Shown here: positions 1 through 7,427 of the stretch, in pieces
Position numbering within the stretch: position 1 is the first letter of the stretch
Layout: each line of letters begins with the position of its first letter
DNA from: G963678255 sp963678255
Lineage (GTDB): Bacteria > Cloacimonadota > Cloacimonadia > Cloacimonadales > WRIO01
Direction: 5' to 3'
Assembly: GCA_963678255.2 (NCBI GenBank)
Contig: OY782778.1
Span: 248,001-312,000 of the forward strand
DNA: 64,000 nt
Notes under the pieces: generated by a model
Database searches by the model: none
What the model saw: the letters and a program-made list of their open reading frames with translations, nothing else
What the model was told of the DNA's origin: nothing
Program-made: the position numbers and the translations under genes

Positions 1-478
1 TAGATAAGAGATAATCATCATCGTTGGTGGATTGCTTTAGTATGGCATATATTGTATAAGGTCTTTTCATTTCTTTGAAATGATGATGATGAGATATTAG
101 CTCTGGATTTAATGTGTCGCTCCGATGGAGGTATATGTTGTTGGTTGGATATGTTCCGATGATTAAAATCATCGGCTACCAATATTTCGTTCCTCTGGAA
201 CGATTGAAAGCATTGAGGTTTTAATATTTCGAGTCCGAGCCGAACTCGCTCCAGAACACACCATTTTTTCATAGGCGATTGTACCATTGATACATTTTTA
301 TCAGGAGAATAGATAATTGTTACTCATAATTTGGAGAAGATTTGAGGATATTATTTTATTATTAGTAAATATTTATAGCTTGATGTATCAAGATTGCATC
401 GATATGGAGCCTATAGGTTCACATTTCTTGCCTATAAGTACAAGAGTTGCTTAATGGGAGCTTATATAATTTGGACAG
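1..478. repeat. Hairpin-rich interspersed repeat element, copy A (left end may lie outside window)
   Basis: This is one of three copies (others near 49793-50085 and 50354-50818). It holds a chain of short perfect inverted repeats: TCATTTC-ttt-GAAATGA (67-83), CTCC-gat-GGAG (120-130), CCGATGATT-aa-AATCATCGG (156-175), CGTTCC-tct-GGAACG (188-202) and CGAGT/ACTCG (230-248). Its right end, about 405-478, is a 70-base tail that recurs almost unchanged at 50745-50818. An 89-codon open frame on the minus strand (18-287) runs through the hairpins and is probably not a gene. The tail stops about 95 bases before the cheA start, just upstream of its predicted promoter. Confidence 0.85.
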
Positions 479-515
479 TTTCCAATATTTTAATTTATAA
501 TATGAATTTATTTTC

Positions 516-544
516 TTGACTTCATATAAAAAAAACACTATTTT
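516..544 (+). promoter_or_regulatory. Predicted sigma-70-type promoter of the chemotaxis operon
   Basis: TTGACT (516-521), a 17-base spacer and TATTTT (539-544) lie 30 bases before the cheA start. This is the only good promoter match between the repeat element and the first gene. Confidence 0.5.
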
Positions 545-574
545 TGAATTAACCAATTTTAAAAGAGGTTTGTA

Positions 575-2617
575 ATGGAATTTTTAGAAAAGATGCAAGA
601 TTTAATAAATAGAATTTCGATGAATTTAGTGGATTTAGAAGAAAAAGACAATCATGAATTAGCAATCATACTAAAAGACATAGATATTCTTTTTAGATAT
701 TTATCTCCAGTTGGAATAGTTACTCTAGAAAATCAAATCAAGATAATTTCTTCTGGAATTGAGAGTTTAATATTAAGAGAGATTGATCCTATAGATGATT
801 TAATAAACTTTATAAATACTATCTATGACAATTTTGGGAATTTACAGAGTATGATATTCTCATTAGAGCAGAACAAAAGATTTTCATCTGAGAATCTAGA
901 AAAGGTCAATGAGAGTGGTAAAAATTTACTAGAAAAAGAAGAAGATAAGGAGATTTTTATTGATCAGGTGGATAGCGAGTTGTTTAATGATTTTATTAGT
1001 GAATCAAAGGAATATGTAGATTCATTAGAAGTGAATATAATTGAATTAGAGAAGAATCCAACAAATGTAAAGATCATTAATGAGATTTTCAGGCCTTTTC
1101 ATACATTAAAGGGCGTGTCAAGTTTCATGGGATTGAAGAAGTTAAATACAATCTCACATGAAACAGAAAACATCTTAGATCAAGCCCGAAATAACAAATT
1201 AGTAATCACTTCACAAATAATCACTGTGATATTTCAAGCCATAGATATGATAAAACGGATAATAATGCATATCAATGCTGAGGATCGTGAGGAGAAAGTT
1301 TCTGATAATGATTTGAATAATCTGTTAGGATTATTAAAAAGTGCATTAATACAAGATTACAATCAGCAGGTGATTATTGAACTAGATAAGAAAATTGAAA
1401 GTAGGGAATCAAAGAAAGAAGAGTCTATCATAGATACAGAAGTAGAAATTTCTAAGAAAACAGATGACAGTATCCGTATAAAAACGGAGAAATTAGATTT
1501 TCTTATTGATATGGTTGGAGAGTTAGTAATCACATTTAATTTAATACGTGAGGATAAAAATATATTGCAGATTTATGACCATGATTTTATAAAAAAGATT
1601 TCTCAGTTGTATAGAGTTGTCAGTGAACTTCAAAAAGCTTCTATGTCATTGCGTATGATCCCGATAGGAACAACCTTTTCCAAAATGAAACGAGTAGTAA
1701 GAGATTATATAAGTAAATCAGAAAAAGAAATAAATTTAGTATTAATTGGTGAAGAAACAGAGATTGATAGAAATATTGTTGATTCCTTATATGATCCACT
1801 AGTACATATGATTAGAAATTCATGCGATCATGGTATTGAGGATCCTGAGACAAGAAAACAGATAGGGAAAAAATCATATGGAACTGTTACATTAAATGCA
1901 TACCACAAAGGTAATTCCTTAGTGATTGATGTAAAAGATGATGGAAAGGGATTAGACAAAAAGGCAATTTATCAAAAGGCATTAGAAAAGAATCTAATAA
2001 AAAAAGATGAGATATTATCAGATGATCAGATATACAAATTAATTTTTCATGCTGGATTTTCAACGGTGGAAACCGTAACAAAAGTATCTGGGCGCGGAGT
2101 AGGAATGGATGTAGTTCAGCAAGCCATAAAAACATTAGGTGGGCAAGTAGAGATATTGACAGAACTAGGGAAAGGGAGTACATTCAGATTATGTATGCCT
2201 TTAACTCTTTCGATTATTGAAGGCATGATGGTAAATGTTTCGGATCAATTGTACATTATACCAATTGCCAATATTCAGAGATCATTAAAACCTGGGGTGA
2301 ATCAGATAAATTCAGTGATGGGTAAAGGAGAGACAGTCAATATTAGCGGAAAATTAATACCAATAGTTCGATTACATAGAAAATTTCGTCTTAATGGAGA
2401 AATACAAGAATTATACAACTCATTACTAATAGTTATTCAAACTGGCAATCATGAATTTGCACTAGCTGTCGATCGATTGTTAGGCATACAGAATGTTGTT
2501 GTAAAAAGTTTAGGAGAAAAGTTTAAGGATTTAGAGGGAGTTTCTGGAGCTACAATACTTGGCGATGGGAGAGTTGGATTAATTCTGGATGTTAATGAAT
2601 TATATCACGAAGGATAG
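575..2617 (+). CDS. cheA: Chemotaxis histidine kinase CheA
   Basis: This is the kinase of the chemotaxis pathway; it phosphorylates CheY and CheB in response to receptors. A poorly conserved helical stretch (1-105) precedes an HPt domain (about 127-235) with the phospho-acceptor His176 in FHTLKG. The dimerisation domain (about 303-375) is followed by the GHKL ATPase, with N-box HMIRNSCDHG (411-420), G1 DDGKG (455-459) and G2 GRGVGMD (506-512), and by a CheW-like regulatory domain (about 542-680). No clear P2 CheY-binding domain is seen; the region 236-300 is a charged linker. At 680 residues the length is normal for CheA. The start has GAGG six bases upstream. It is first of nine tightly packed genes; cheR follows after 4 bases. 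No separate cheW or receptor gene is present in this window. Confidence 0.96.
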   Translation: MEFLEKMQDLINRISMNLVDLEEKDNHELAIILKDIDILFRYLSPVGIVTLENQIKIISSGIESLILREIDPIDDLINFINTIYDNFGNLQSMIFSLEQNKRFSSENLEKVNESGKNLLEKEEDKEIFIDQVDSELFNDFISESKEYVDSLEVNIIELEKNPTNVKIINEIFRPFHTLKGVSSFMGLKKLNTISHETENILDQARNNKLVITSQIITVIFQAIDMIKRIIMHINAEDREEKVSDNDLNNLLGLLKSALIQDYNQQVIIELDKKIESRESKKEESIIDTEVEISKKTDDSIRIKTEKLDFLIDMVGELVITFNLIREDKNILQIYDHDFIKKISQLYRVVSELQKASMSLRMIPIGTTFSKMKRVVRDYISKSEKEINLVLIGEETEIDRNIVDSLYDPLVHMIRNSCDHGIEDPETRKQIGKKSYGTVTLNAYHKGNSLVIDVKDDGKGLDKKAIYQKALEKNLIKKDEILSDDQIYKLIFHAGFSTVETVTKVSGRGVGMDVVQQAIKTLGGQVEILTELGKGSTFRLCMPLTLSIIEGMMVNVSDQLYIIPIANIQRSLKPGVNQINSVMGKGETVNISGKLIPIVRLHRKFRLNGEIQELYNSLLIVIQTGNHEFALAVDRLLGIQNVVVKSLGEKFKDLEGVSGATILGDGRVGLILDVNELYHEG

Positions 2618-2621
2618 TTAA

Positions 2622-3440
2622 ATGGAATATGTAATATCTGATCTGGATTTTAAGAAATTTTCTGATTTAGTTTATCAAAAAACGGGGATAAATTTACATT
2701 ATGGCAAGAAGCAGCTTTTGCAATCCAGAGTTAACAAGATCTTAAGAAAAAGAAATATAAATAGTTATAAAGAATATTTTCAAATGATAACTGAAGATCA
2801 GAGTAATCAGGAATTAGTAGATTTTATTAATTTAATATCGACAAATGTCACACATTTTTTTCGAGAAGAAAAGCATTTTGAGTTTATGAAAAAGGTATGG
2901 AAGAATGAATTACTAGTTAGCAAAAAGAACACAATAGATATTTGGTCATCAGCTTGTTCATCTGGAGAAGAACCTTATTCAATTGTGATTCATTTAAAAG
3001 AATTATTAGATAGTTCACAGTTTAAAATTAACATATTAGCTTCTGATATTTCCACAAAGGTTTTAGGGATGGCAAAAAAGGGTATTTATTCACAAGCCCG
3101 TGTTGAGAATATATCCTCAGAATTATTGCGAAGATATTTTCAAAAAGGGATTAGAAATGGAGAAGGATTTGTAAGGATAAAGAAGGAATTACGATCTCTT
3201 ATAGAGTTTAAAAGTATAAATTTAATTGAACCATTTCAGGGGATTAAGGATTTTGATATAATTTTTTGTCGTAATGTGATGATTTATTTTGATTTAGAAA
3301 TCAAGCAAAAAATTATTACTAATTTAACCAATCATATTAAGCCGGGAGGATATTTATTTATTGGCCATTCTGAGAGTTTGAATGGATTGAAGACATCCTT
3401 AAAATATATCCAGCCTGCAATTTATCAAAAAGTAAAATGA
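2622..3440 (+). CDS. cheR: Chemotaxis protein methyltransferase CheR
   Basis: It methylates receptor glutamates using S-adenosylmethionine. The N-terminal helical domain (1-75) leads into the family signature STNVTHFFRE (73-82). The SAM-binding loop is WSSACSSGEEPYS (108-120), and FCRNVMIYF (about 222-230) is the conserved strand of the methyltransferase core. The length of 272 residues is standard for a single-domain CheR. The start lies 4 bases after the cheA stop with AAGGA upstream, and the stop overlaps the next start as ATGA, so translation is probably coupled. All key motifs are intact. Confidence 0.96.
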   Translation: MEYVISDLDFKKFSDLVYQKTGINLHYGKKQLLQSRVNKILRKRNINSYKEYFQMITEDQSNQELVDFINLISTNVTHFFREEKHFEFMKKVWKNELLVSKKNTIDIWSSACSSGEEPYSIVIHLKELLDSSQFKINILASDISTKVLGMAKKGIYSQARVENISSELLRRYFQKGIRNGEGFVRIKKELRSLIEFKSINLIEPFQGIKDFDIIFCRNVMIYFDLEIKQKIITNLTNHIKPGGYLFIGHSESLNGLKTSLKYIQPAIYQKVK

Positions 3441-3922
3441 AATTTCAATTAGCAGAGCATAAATACATAATTCAACCGGGATATATGATAATATATAAAG
3501 AGGGCATGACAGTCTTTGGGGTTGTTGGTTCAGGAATATTTTTAGGATTATGGGATGAGAAGAAACAATATTCCGGGTGTTGTTCTTTTCAATATCCAAT
3601 GAATCAGGAGGCAAAGAAATCATCCTCAAATTATGCGAATGTAGCTATTCGGCATTTAATAAAGAAAATGAGAGACAGTGGGTCCAATTTAACAGATCTT
3701 AAAGCACATTTATTGGGAGGATCTGTAAAGGATATTCATGAGGTTGGAGAAGAGAATCAAAAGATAAGTCGAGAGATATTATCTAAATATAAGATTGAAA
3801 TTATCTCAATTGATGTGGGAGGCAAGTATGGTCGTAAGTTTTTATATGATACTCAAAGCGGACAAACAGTTATATTTAAAACAAAAAATCTCAGAGATAC
3901 AGACTGGTATCCTTATCAATAA
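3437..3922 (+). CDS. CheD-like protein lacking the catalytic Cys and His
   Basis: This 161-residue protein has the CheD fold pattern and aligns along its length with the CheD encoded immediately downstream. In the active paralog the Cys lies in LGSCVAV and the His in GGMIHIMLP. Here these segments read VGSGIFLG (Gly33 at the Cys position) and SGCCSFQYP (Ser50 at the His position). The later glycine-rich motif LLGGSVKDI (about 103-111), matching IIGGSNVMD in active CheD, is retained, as is a final phosphate-site-like stretch. It is therefore probably not a receptor deamidase. A regulatory or scaffolding role, for example binding CheX or CheC-type proteins or the active CheD, is inference. Cys48 and Cys49 are adjacent and could be mistaken for the catalytic Cys, but they are out of register. 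The start overlaps the cheR stop by 4 bases. Confidence 0.8.
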   Translation: MKFQLAEHKYIIQPGYMIIYKEGMTVFGVVGSGIFLGLWDEKKQYSGCCSFQYPMNQEAKKSSSNYANVAIRHLIKKMRDSGSNLTDLKAHLLGGSVKDIHEVGEENQKISREILSKYKIEIISIDVGGKYGRKFLYDTQSGQTVIFKTKNLRDTDWYPYQ

Positions 3923-3934
3923 TGTTGAGAAAAA

Positions 3935-4417
3935 ATGAATAAACAATTAGTTGTTAGTATTGCAGATATGAAAATCAGCTCAAATACTGAAGATATTATT
4001 GTTACCTATTCTTTAGGCTCATGTGTAGCTGTGGTAGTCTATGATCCTTACAAAAAAATAGGGGGAATGATACATATCATGTTACCTGAATCTGGAATAG
4101 AGCGAGAGAAAGATAATATTAATCCATTAAAGTATGTTGATTTAGGTGTACCTGTTTTGTTTAAAGAAATGTTTAAATATGGATGTAAAAGGGGAGTGTT
4201 GATAACAACAATAATTGGTGGTAGTAATGTGATGGATAAGAATAAATTTTTTAATATTGGTGAAAGAAATTATTTAGCAGTTCGTAAGATTCTTTGGCGC
4301 AATAATGTTATAATCAATAAAGAGGATATTGGGGGATCAAAGAGCAGGACCGTTCGATTACATATTGGTACAGGAAAAGTAGTCGTTTCCAATGCAACAG
4401 AGGAGTATGAATTATGA
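3935..4417 (+). CDS. cheD: Chemoreceptor glutamine deamidase CheD
   Basis: It deamidates glutamines in chemoreceptors and, in the Bacillus/Thermotoga-type system, binds CheC-family phosphatases. The catalytic Cys30 (YSLGSCVAV) and His47 (GGMIHIMLP) are present with the usual spacing, as is Thr24. The glycine loop IIGGSNVMD and the terminal TGKVVVSNA stretch are conserved. The length of 160 residues is typical. It lies 12 bases after the degenerate CheD paralog; its ribosome site (TTGAGA) is weak. Its stop overlaps the next start in an ATGA. Confidence 0.94.
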   Translation: MNKQLVVSIADMKISSNTEDIIVTYSLGSCVAVVVYDPYKKIGGMIHIMLPESGIEREKDNINPLKYVDLGVPVLFKEMFKYGCKRGVLITTIIGGSNVMDKNKFFNIGERNYLAVRKILWRNNVIINKEDIGGSKSRTVRLHIGTGKVVVSNATEEYEL

Positions 4418-5256
4418 TTCCAATGAAAGAGATTGTAGAAGCTATAGAATTTCTTCCAGCATTCAATCAGACAGCTCAAAAGGCTTTATCACTGATTAGA
4501 AGTGATGAATACAATTCGAAAATGATTTCAGAAGTAATAAAGTTGGATGCAGGTTTATCGGCAAATATATTAAAATCTGTAAATTCAGCTTATTATGCCA
4601 AGAATAAAGAGATTCATGATATACAGACAGCAGTCAGTTATTTAGGGAAAGACTATTTATTTTCATTATTAAATTTGATTTCAACAAGGGATTATTATTC
4701 CAGTAAATTATTGGGATATGAGTTAAAAACAGGAGAATTATGGGAGCATAATCTATCCGTTGCAATATTTGCCGAAGCATTATCTTATCTGGAACCTACA
4801 GTGGACAAGAATCTCCTTTTTTCATCAGGCTTATTGCACGATATTGGGAAGATAGTTTTAAACATATGGGTAGAAAGAGAATGGTCAAAGATAATTGAGC
4901 TGGTAGAGAATGAAGAGTTAGATTTTATCAGTGCAGAGAAAAGAGTATTAGGATACAACCATTGCATGATAGGAAGCGCAATATTAAAGAAATGGGGATT
5001 TCCTGAAGCAATAATATTAGGTGCAAAACATCATCATGACGCACATCTTTTTGACAATCCTGTAGTGAGATTGATTTGTTTAGCAGATTACTTAACCTAT
5101 GTGGTTGGTTATATGTCTCAAAGGGATAATATGCGTATAAAGGGTTATGACCAGGTGTTAGAATATTATAAGATAAAAACTAAGGATATAGATGTCATGA
5201 TTTCAAATTCTTTTGATATGATCAGCAATATGATCAATGAATTTAAGATTAGCTGA
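4414..5256 (+). CDS. HDOD domain signalling protein
   Basis: This is an HDOD-family protein of 280 residues, a fold related to HD phosphohydrolases and often encoded with chemotaxis or two-component genes. The HDOD pattern is clear: LPAFNQTAQKAL (14-25), ANILKSVNSAYY (50-61), WEHNLSVAIFAEAL (110-123) and LLHDIGK (140-146). Many HDOD proteins lose the HD pair, but here His142-Asp143 is kept, along with His112 and a later His-rich segment KHHHDAH (about 205-211). Metal binding or hydrolase activity is thus possible but unproven. It is translationally coupled to cheD (4-base overlap). A second ATG three codons in is an alternative start. Its partner in the pathway cannot be told from the sequence. 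Confidence 0.85.
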   Translation: MIPMKEIVEAIEFLPAFNQTAQKALSLIRSDEYNSKMISEVIKLDAGLSANILKSVNSAYYAKNKEIHDIQTAVSYLGKDYLFSLLNLISTRDYYSSKLLGYELKTGELWEHNLSVAIFAEALSYLEPTVDKNLLFSSGLLHDIGKIVLNIWVEREWSKIIELVENEELDFISAEKRVLGYNHCMIGSAILKKWGFPEAIILGAKHHHDAHLFDNPVVRLICLADYLTYVVGYMSQRDNMRIKGYDQVLEYYKIKTKDIDVMISNSFDMISNMINEFKIS

Positions 5257-5265
5257 AGGAATGGA

Positions 5266-5697
5266 ATGACTATGAGTATTAGAGTATTGATTGCTGATGA
5301 TTCTTCTTCAATGAGAAAAGTATTAAAAAAAGCAGTTATGATGTGTGGTTTGGGAGAAATGGAATTTTTTGAAGCAAACAATGGAGAAGAAGCCTATAAC
5401 ATTGTACAGAGAGAATGGATAGATATAATTTTTACAGATATTCATATGCCCATTATGGATGGACTGACATTTATCAGAGAGATGTCTAATCATGATTTAT
5501 TAAGTCAAACCCCGATAATAATTATAACATCTGAGACAAGGGAAGAAGAAATAGCAAAATTACGAGATAGCAGAGCAAATGAATTAGTAAAAAAACCTTT
5601 TCGAGTAGAAGAGATTAAAGCAATATTACAAAAAGTATTAGGATTGGAGGCTTTTAATGGAGACATCTTTGATGAATTTGAAGGGAGTGACTTCTAA
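5266..5697 (+). CDS. cheY: CheY-like response regulator
   Basis: This is a single receiver domain of 143 residues with no output domain, the expected motor- or effector-binding product of the CheA pathway. Acidic pocket Asp11-Asp12 (IADDSS), phospho-acceptor Asp58 (FTDIHMP), Thr88 (IIITS) and Lys110 (VKKPF) are all in place. About 20 acidic residues extend past the domain at the C terminus. ATG 5266 has AAGGA five bases upstream; ATG 5272 is an alternative. The 3' end overlaps the next gene by 41 bases, in a different frame. Confidence 0.93.
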   Translation: MTMSIRVLIADDSSSMRKVLKKAVMMCGLGEMEFFEANNGEEAYNIVQREWIDIIFTDIHMPIMDGLTFIREMSNHDLLSQTPIIIITSETREEEIAKLRDSRANELVKKPFRVEEIKAILQKVLGLEAFNGDIFDEFEGSDF

Positions 5698-6067
5698 GGT
5701 TCTTGAAGAAATGTTTTTTATGTATGAAGAAACTGAACCAACAATCGTTGATCTTAATTTTCAGTATTGTGCATATGTAAAGCTTTCACATAATACAATT
5801 CAGTTGTTAGCTAGTAAACAATTAGGAGAAAAAATAGCTAAGAATTTTTTAGGAATAGATAACGTTGATGATAATGAAATTAAAGATATTTTGAAAGAAA
5901 TAGTGAATATGATTTTGGGGAATTACATAGGATTGTATATGAAAGACAACCATGAGGCAATTCCTATCCCTCAAATATCAGAAGACCTAAGTGATTTTAG
6001 CATTGATAAAGAAAACATAACCAATCTTTTTTATGATGGATTACCTTTATGTCTCCAGTTCAATTAG
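5657..6067 (+). CDS. CheX/CheC-family phosphatase-like protein
   Basis: This 136-residue protein shows the CheX signature in its central helix: DILKEIVNMILGNYIG, with Glu81 and Asn84 in the E-x2-N arrangement used by CheX, CheC and FliY to dephosphorylate CheY-P. One motif is seen, as in CheX rather than the two of CheC. The start is inside the end of cheY (41-base overlap) but is well supported by GGAGG seven bases upstream, so the two proteins are likely made in fixed proportion. It ends 10 bases before cheB. The family call rests on the motif, length and context. Phosphatase activity is inferred. Confidence 0.8.
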   Translation: METSLMNLKGVTSKVLEEMFFMYEETEPTIVDLNFQYCAYVKLSHNTIQLLASKQLGEKIAKNFLGIDNVDDNEIKDILKEIVNMILGNYIGLYMKDNHEAIPIPQISEDLSDFSIDKENITNLFYDGLPLCLQFN

Positions 6068-6077
6068 TGGAGGTTTT

Positions 6078-7103
6078 TTGAAAAAGATCAGGGTTTTAGT
6101 TGTAGATGATAGTGCTGTAGTAAGAAAAGTATTAAGCAGAATTGTCAATAATGAAGAGGATATGGAGGTTGTAGGAACAGCGCCCAATCCCTATAGTGCC
6201 AGGGATAAATTAGTAGAGTTAAAACCAGATGTAATGACTTTGGATATAGAAATGCCAAAGATGGATGGTTTAACATTCTTACATAAGGTGATGCATTATT
6301 TTCCAACACCGACCATTATTGTTAGTTCTGTAACTAAGAATGGTTGTGAAACATCCATGAAAGCTTTAGAAATTGGGGCTGTCAGTGTCGTTCCAAAACC
6401 ATCAGAAGCTTACTCAATTGATAGCATAGAGAGTTTGCTAATACAATCGATACGTTCTGCATCATTAGCCAGAGTAAAAAAGATAGAGTTAAGAAGTGTT
6501 CAAACTCAGATAAAACCTTTTACAATCACAACAACCAATAAAATTATAGCAATTGGAGCATCCACAGGTGGAACAGAAGCAATCAAAGATGTCTTGATGA
6601 GATTGCCAGCGAATTCACCTGGGATAGTAATGGTTCAACACATGCCTCCAGGCTTTACTTCAGCTTATGCGAATCGTTTAAATGAGCTTTGTAAGATAGA
6701 GGTGAGAGAAGCAAAAGATGGAGATGTTGTTTTACCAGGAATTGCTTTATTAGCTCCTGGGGATTATCATTTATTATTGAAGAGAGAAGGTGGTCGTTAT
6801 TTTGTCCGGGTAAAAACAGGTCCACAAGTTTGGCATCAAAGACCAGCTGTAGATGTTTTATTTAAATCGGTTGCAGAAAATGCAGGGAAAAATGCAATAG
6901 GTGTTTTATTAACCGGTATGGGGAAAGATGGTGCGATGGGTATGAGCTTAATGCGGGAAGCCGGGTCAATAAATATTGCTCAAGACGAGAAATCATGTGT
7001 GGTTTTTGGTATGCCTAAGTCAGCCATTGAGATGAAAGTCATTGATTATATTGAAGATCTGGTGAATATTCCAGATCGTATCATGATGATTTTAAATAAA
7101 TAG
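6078..7103 (+). CDS. cheB: Chemotaxis response regulator protein-glutamate methylesterase CheB
   Basis: It removes receptor methyl groups when phosphorylated by CheA. The receiver domain (1-120) has Asp10-Asp11, phospho-Asp56 (TLDIEMP) and Lys107 (PKPSE). After a linker, the methylesterase domain (about 153-341) carries the triad Ser162 (GASTGG), His188 (VQHMPPGFT) and Asp284 (GMGKDGA). I choose the TTG at 6078 because GGAGG lies four bases upstream and the protein then begins directly at the receiver strand KKIRVLVVDD. The frame is open back to an ATG at 6033, but that would add 15 residues overlapping the preceding gene and has no ribosome site. The length of 341 residues is normal. Confidence 0.93.
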   Translation: MKKIRVLVVDDSAVVRKVLSRIVNNEEDMEVVGTAPNPYSARDKLVELKPDVMTLDIEMPKMDGLTFLHKVMHYFPTPTIIVSSVTKNGCETSMKALEIGAVSVVPKPSEAYSIDSIESLLIQSIRSASLARVKKIELRSVQTQIKPFTITTTNKIIAIGASTGGTEAIKDVLMRLPANSPGIVMVQHMPPGFTSAYANRLNELCKIEVREAKDGDVVLPGIALLAPGDYHLLLKREGGRYFVRVKTGPQVWHQRPAVDVLFKSVAENAGKNAIGVLLTGMGKDGAMGMSLMREAGSINIAQDEKSCVVFGMPKSAIEMKVIDYIEDLVNIPDRIMMILNK

Positions 7104-7115
7104 GAGTAATTAAAA

Positions 7116-7370
7116 ATGAAGGAATTTTCTATTCTATTATTCGAGGAAAATGAAACGATCATGAAGTTACTAGAAGAGATCAATATTATGGATTTAGCAA
7201 TTGCTTTGAAACACTCACAGCAAGATATCAGAGATTTTATCTATTTAAACATGCCTAATCATGAAATTTCAGTGGTTGAGGATTTAATTAAAGAGTTAGA
7301 CCAAATAACAGAGAGTGATTCAGAAGAAGCACAGAAGCAAATTTTGCTTTGTTTAAACAAAGTGAAGTAA
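7116..7370 (+). CDS. Stand-alone FliG C-terminal-domain-like protein
   Basis: This protein has only 84 residues, yet it lines up end to end with the motor-binding C-terminal domain of the flagellar rotor protein FliG. It has the LLxEI-x3-DLAIALK segment (18-32), then DIRDFIYLNM (37-46), VVEDLIKEL (53-61) and the final SEEAQKQIL (69-77), matching FliG's LLREVDxxDLAxALK, REKILxNMS, LxEDLExLG and VEEAQQKIL. The FliG N and middle domains are absent and no other flagellar gene is in the window. AGGAG lies nine bases before the start, and the gene ends the chemotaxis operon 12 bases after cheB. Its role is unknown. It could be a target of the CheY pathway or a repurposed rotor fragment. The assignment is by motif reading, so a structure comparison would be decisive. 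Confidence 0.7.
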   Translation: MKEFSILLFEENETIMKLLEEINIMDLAIALKHSQQDIRDFIYLNMPNHEISVVEDLIKELDQITESDSEEAQKQILLCLNKVK

Positions 7371-7387
7371 AGAAAAAAATAAAAAAA

Positions 7388-7407
7388 GGGCAGACGAAAG
7401 TCTGCCC
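7388..7407. terminator. Bidirectional hairpin terminator between the chemotaxis operon and P1
   Basis: GGGCAGAC-GAAA-GTCTGCCC is a perfect 8-base-pair stem, with seven A on its left and a T-rich run on its right. It can therefore stop both the plus-strand operon and the minus-strand gene P1. The same stem recurs after P2 to P5. Confidence 0.9.
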
Positions 7408-7427
7408 TAATTTTTATCTTTGAAGAG

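Noticed and set aside
18..287. Open frame of 89 codons on the minus strand, repeated at 49809-50069 and 50370-50639
   Set aside because: It runs through a chain of perfect inverted repeats, has no ribosome site, and its conservation follows the DNA hairpins rather than codon positions. Treated as repeat DNA.
1..478. Insertion sequence or transposon
   Set aside because: No transposase gene and no clear target duplication at any copy; at most a non-autonomous element.
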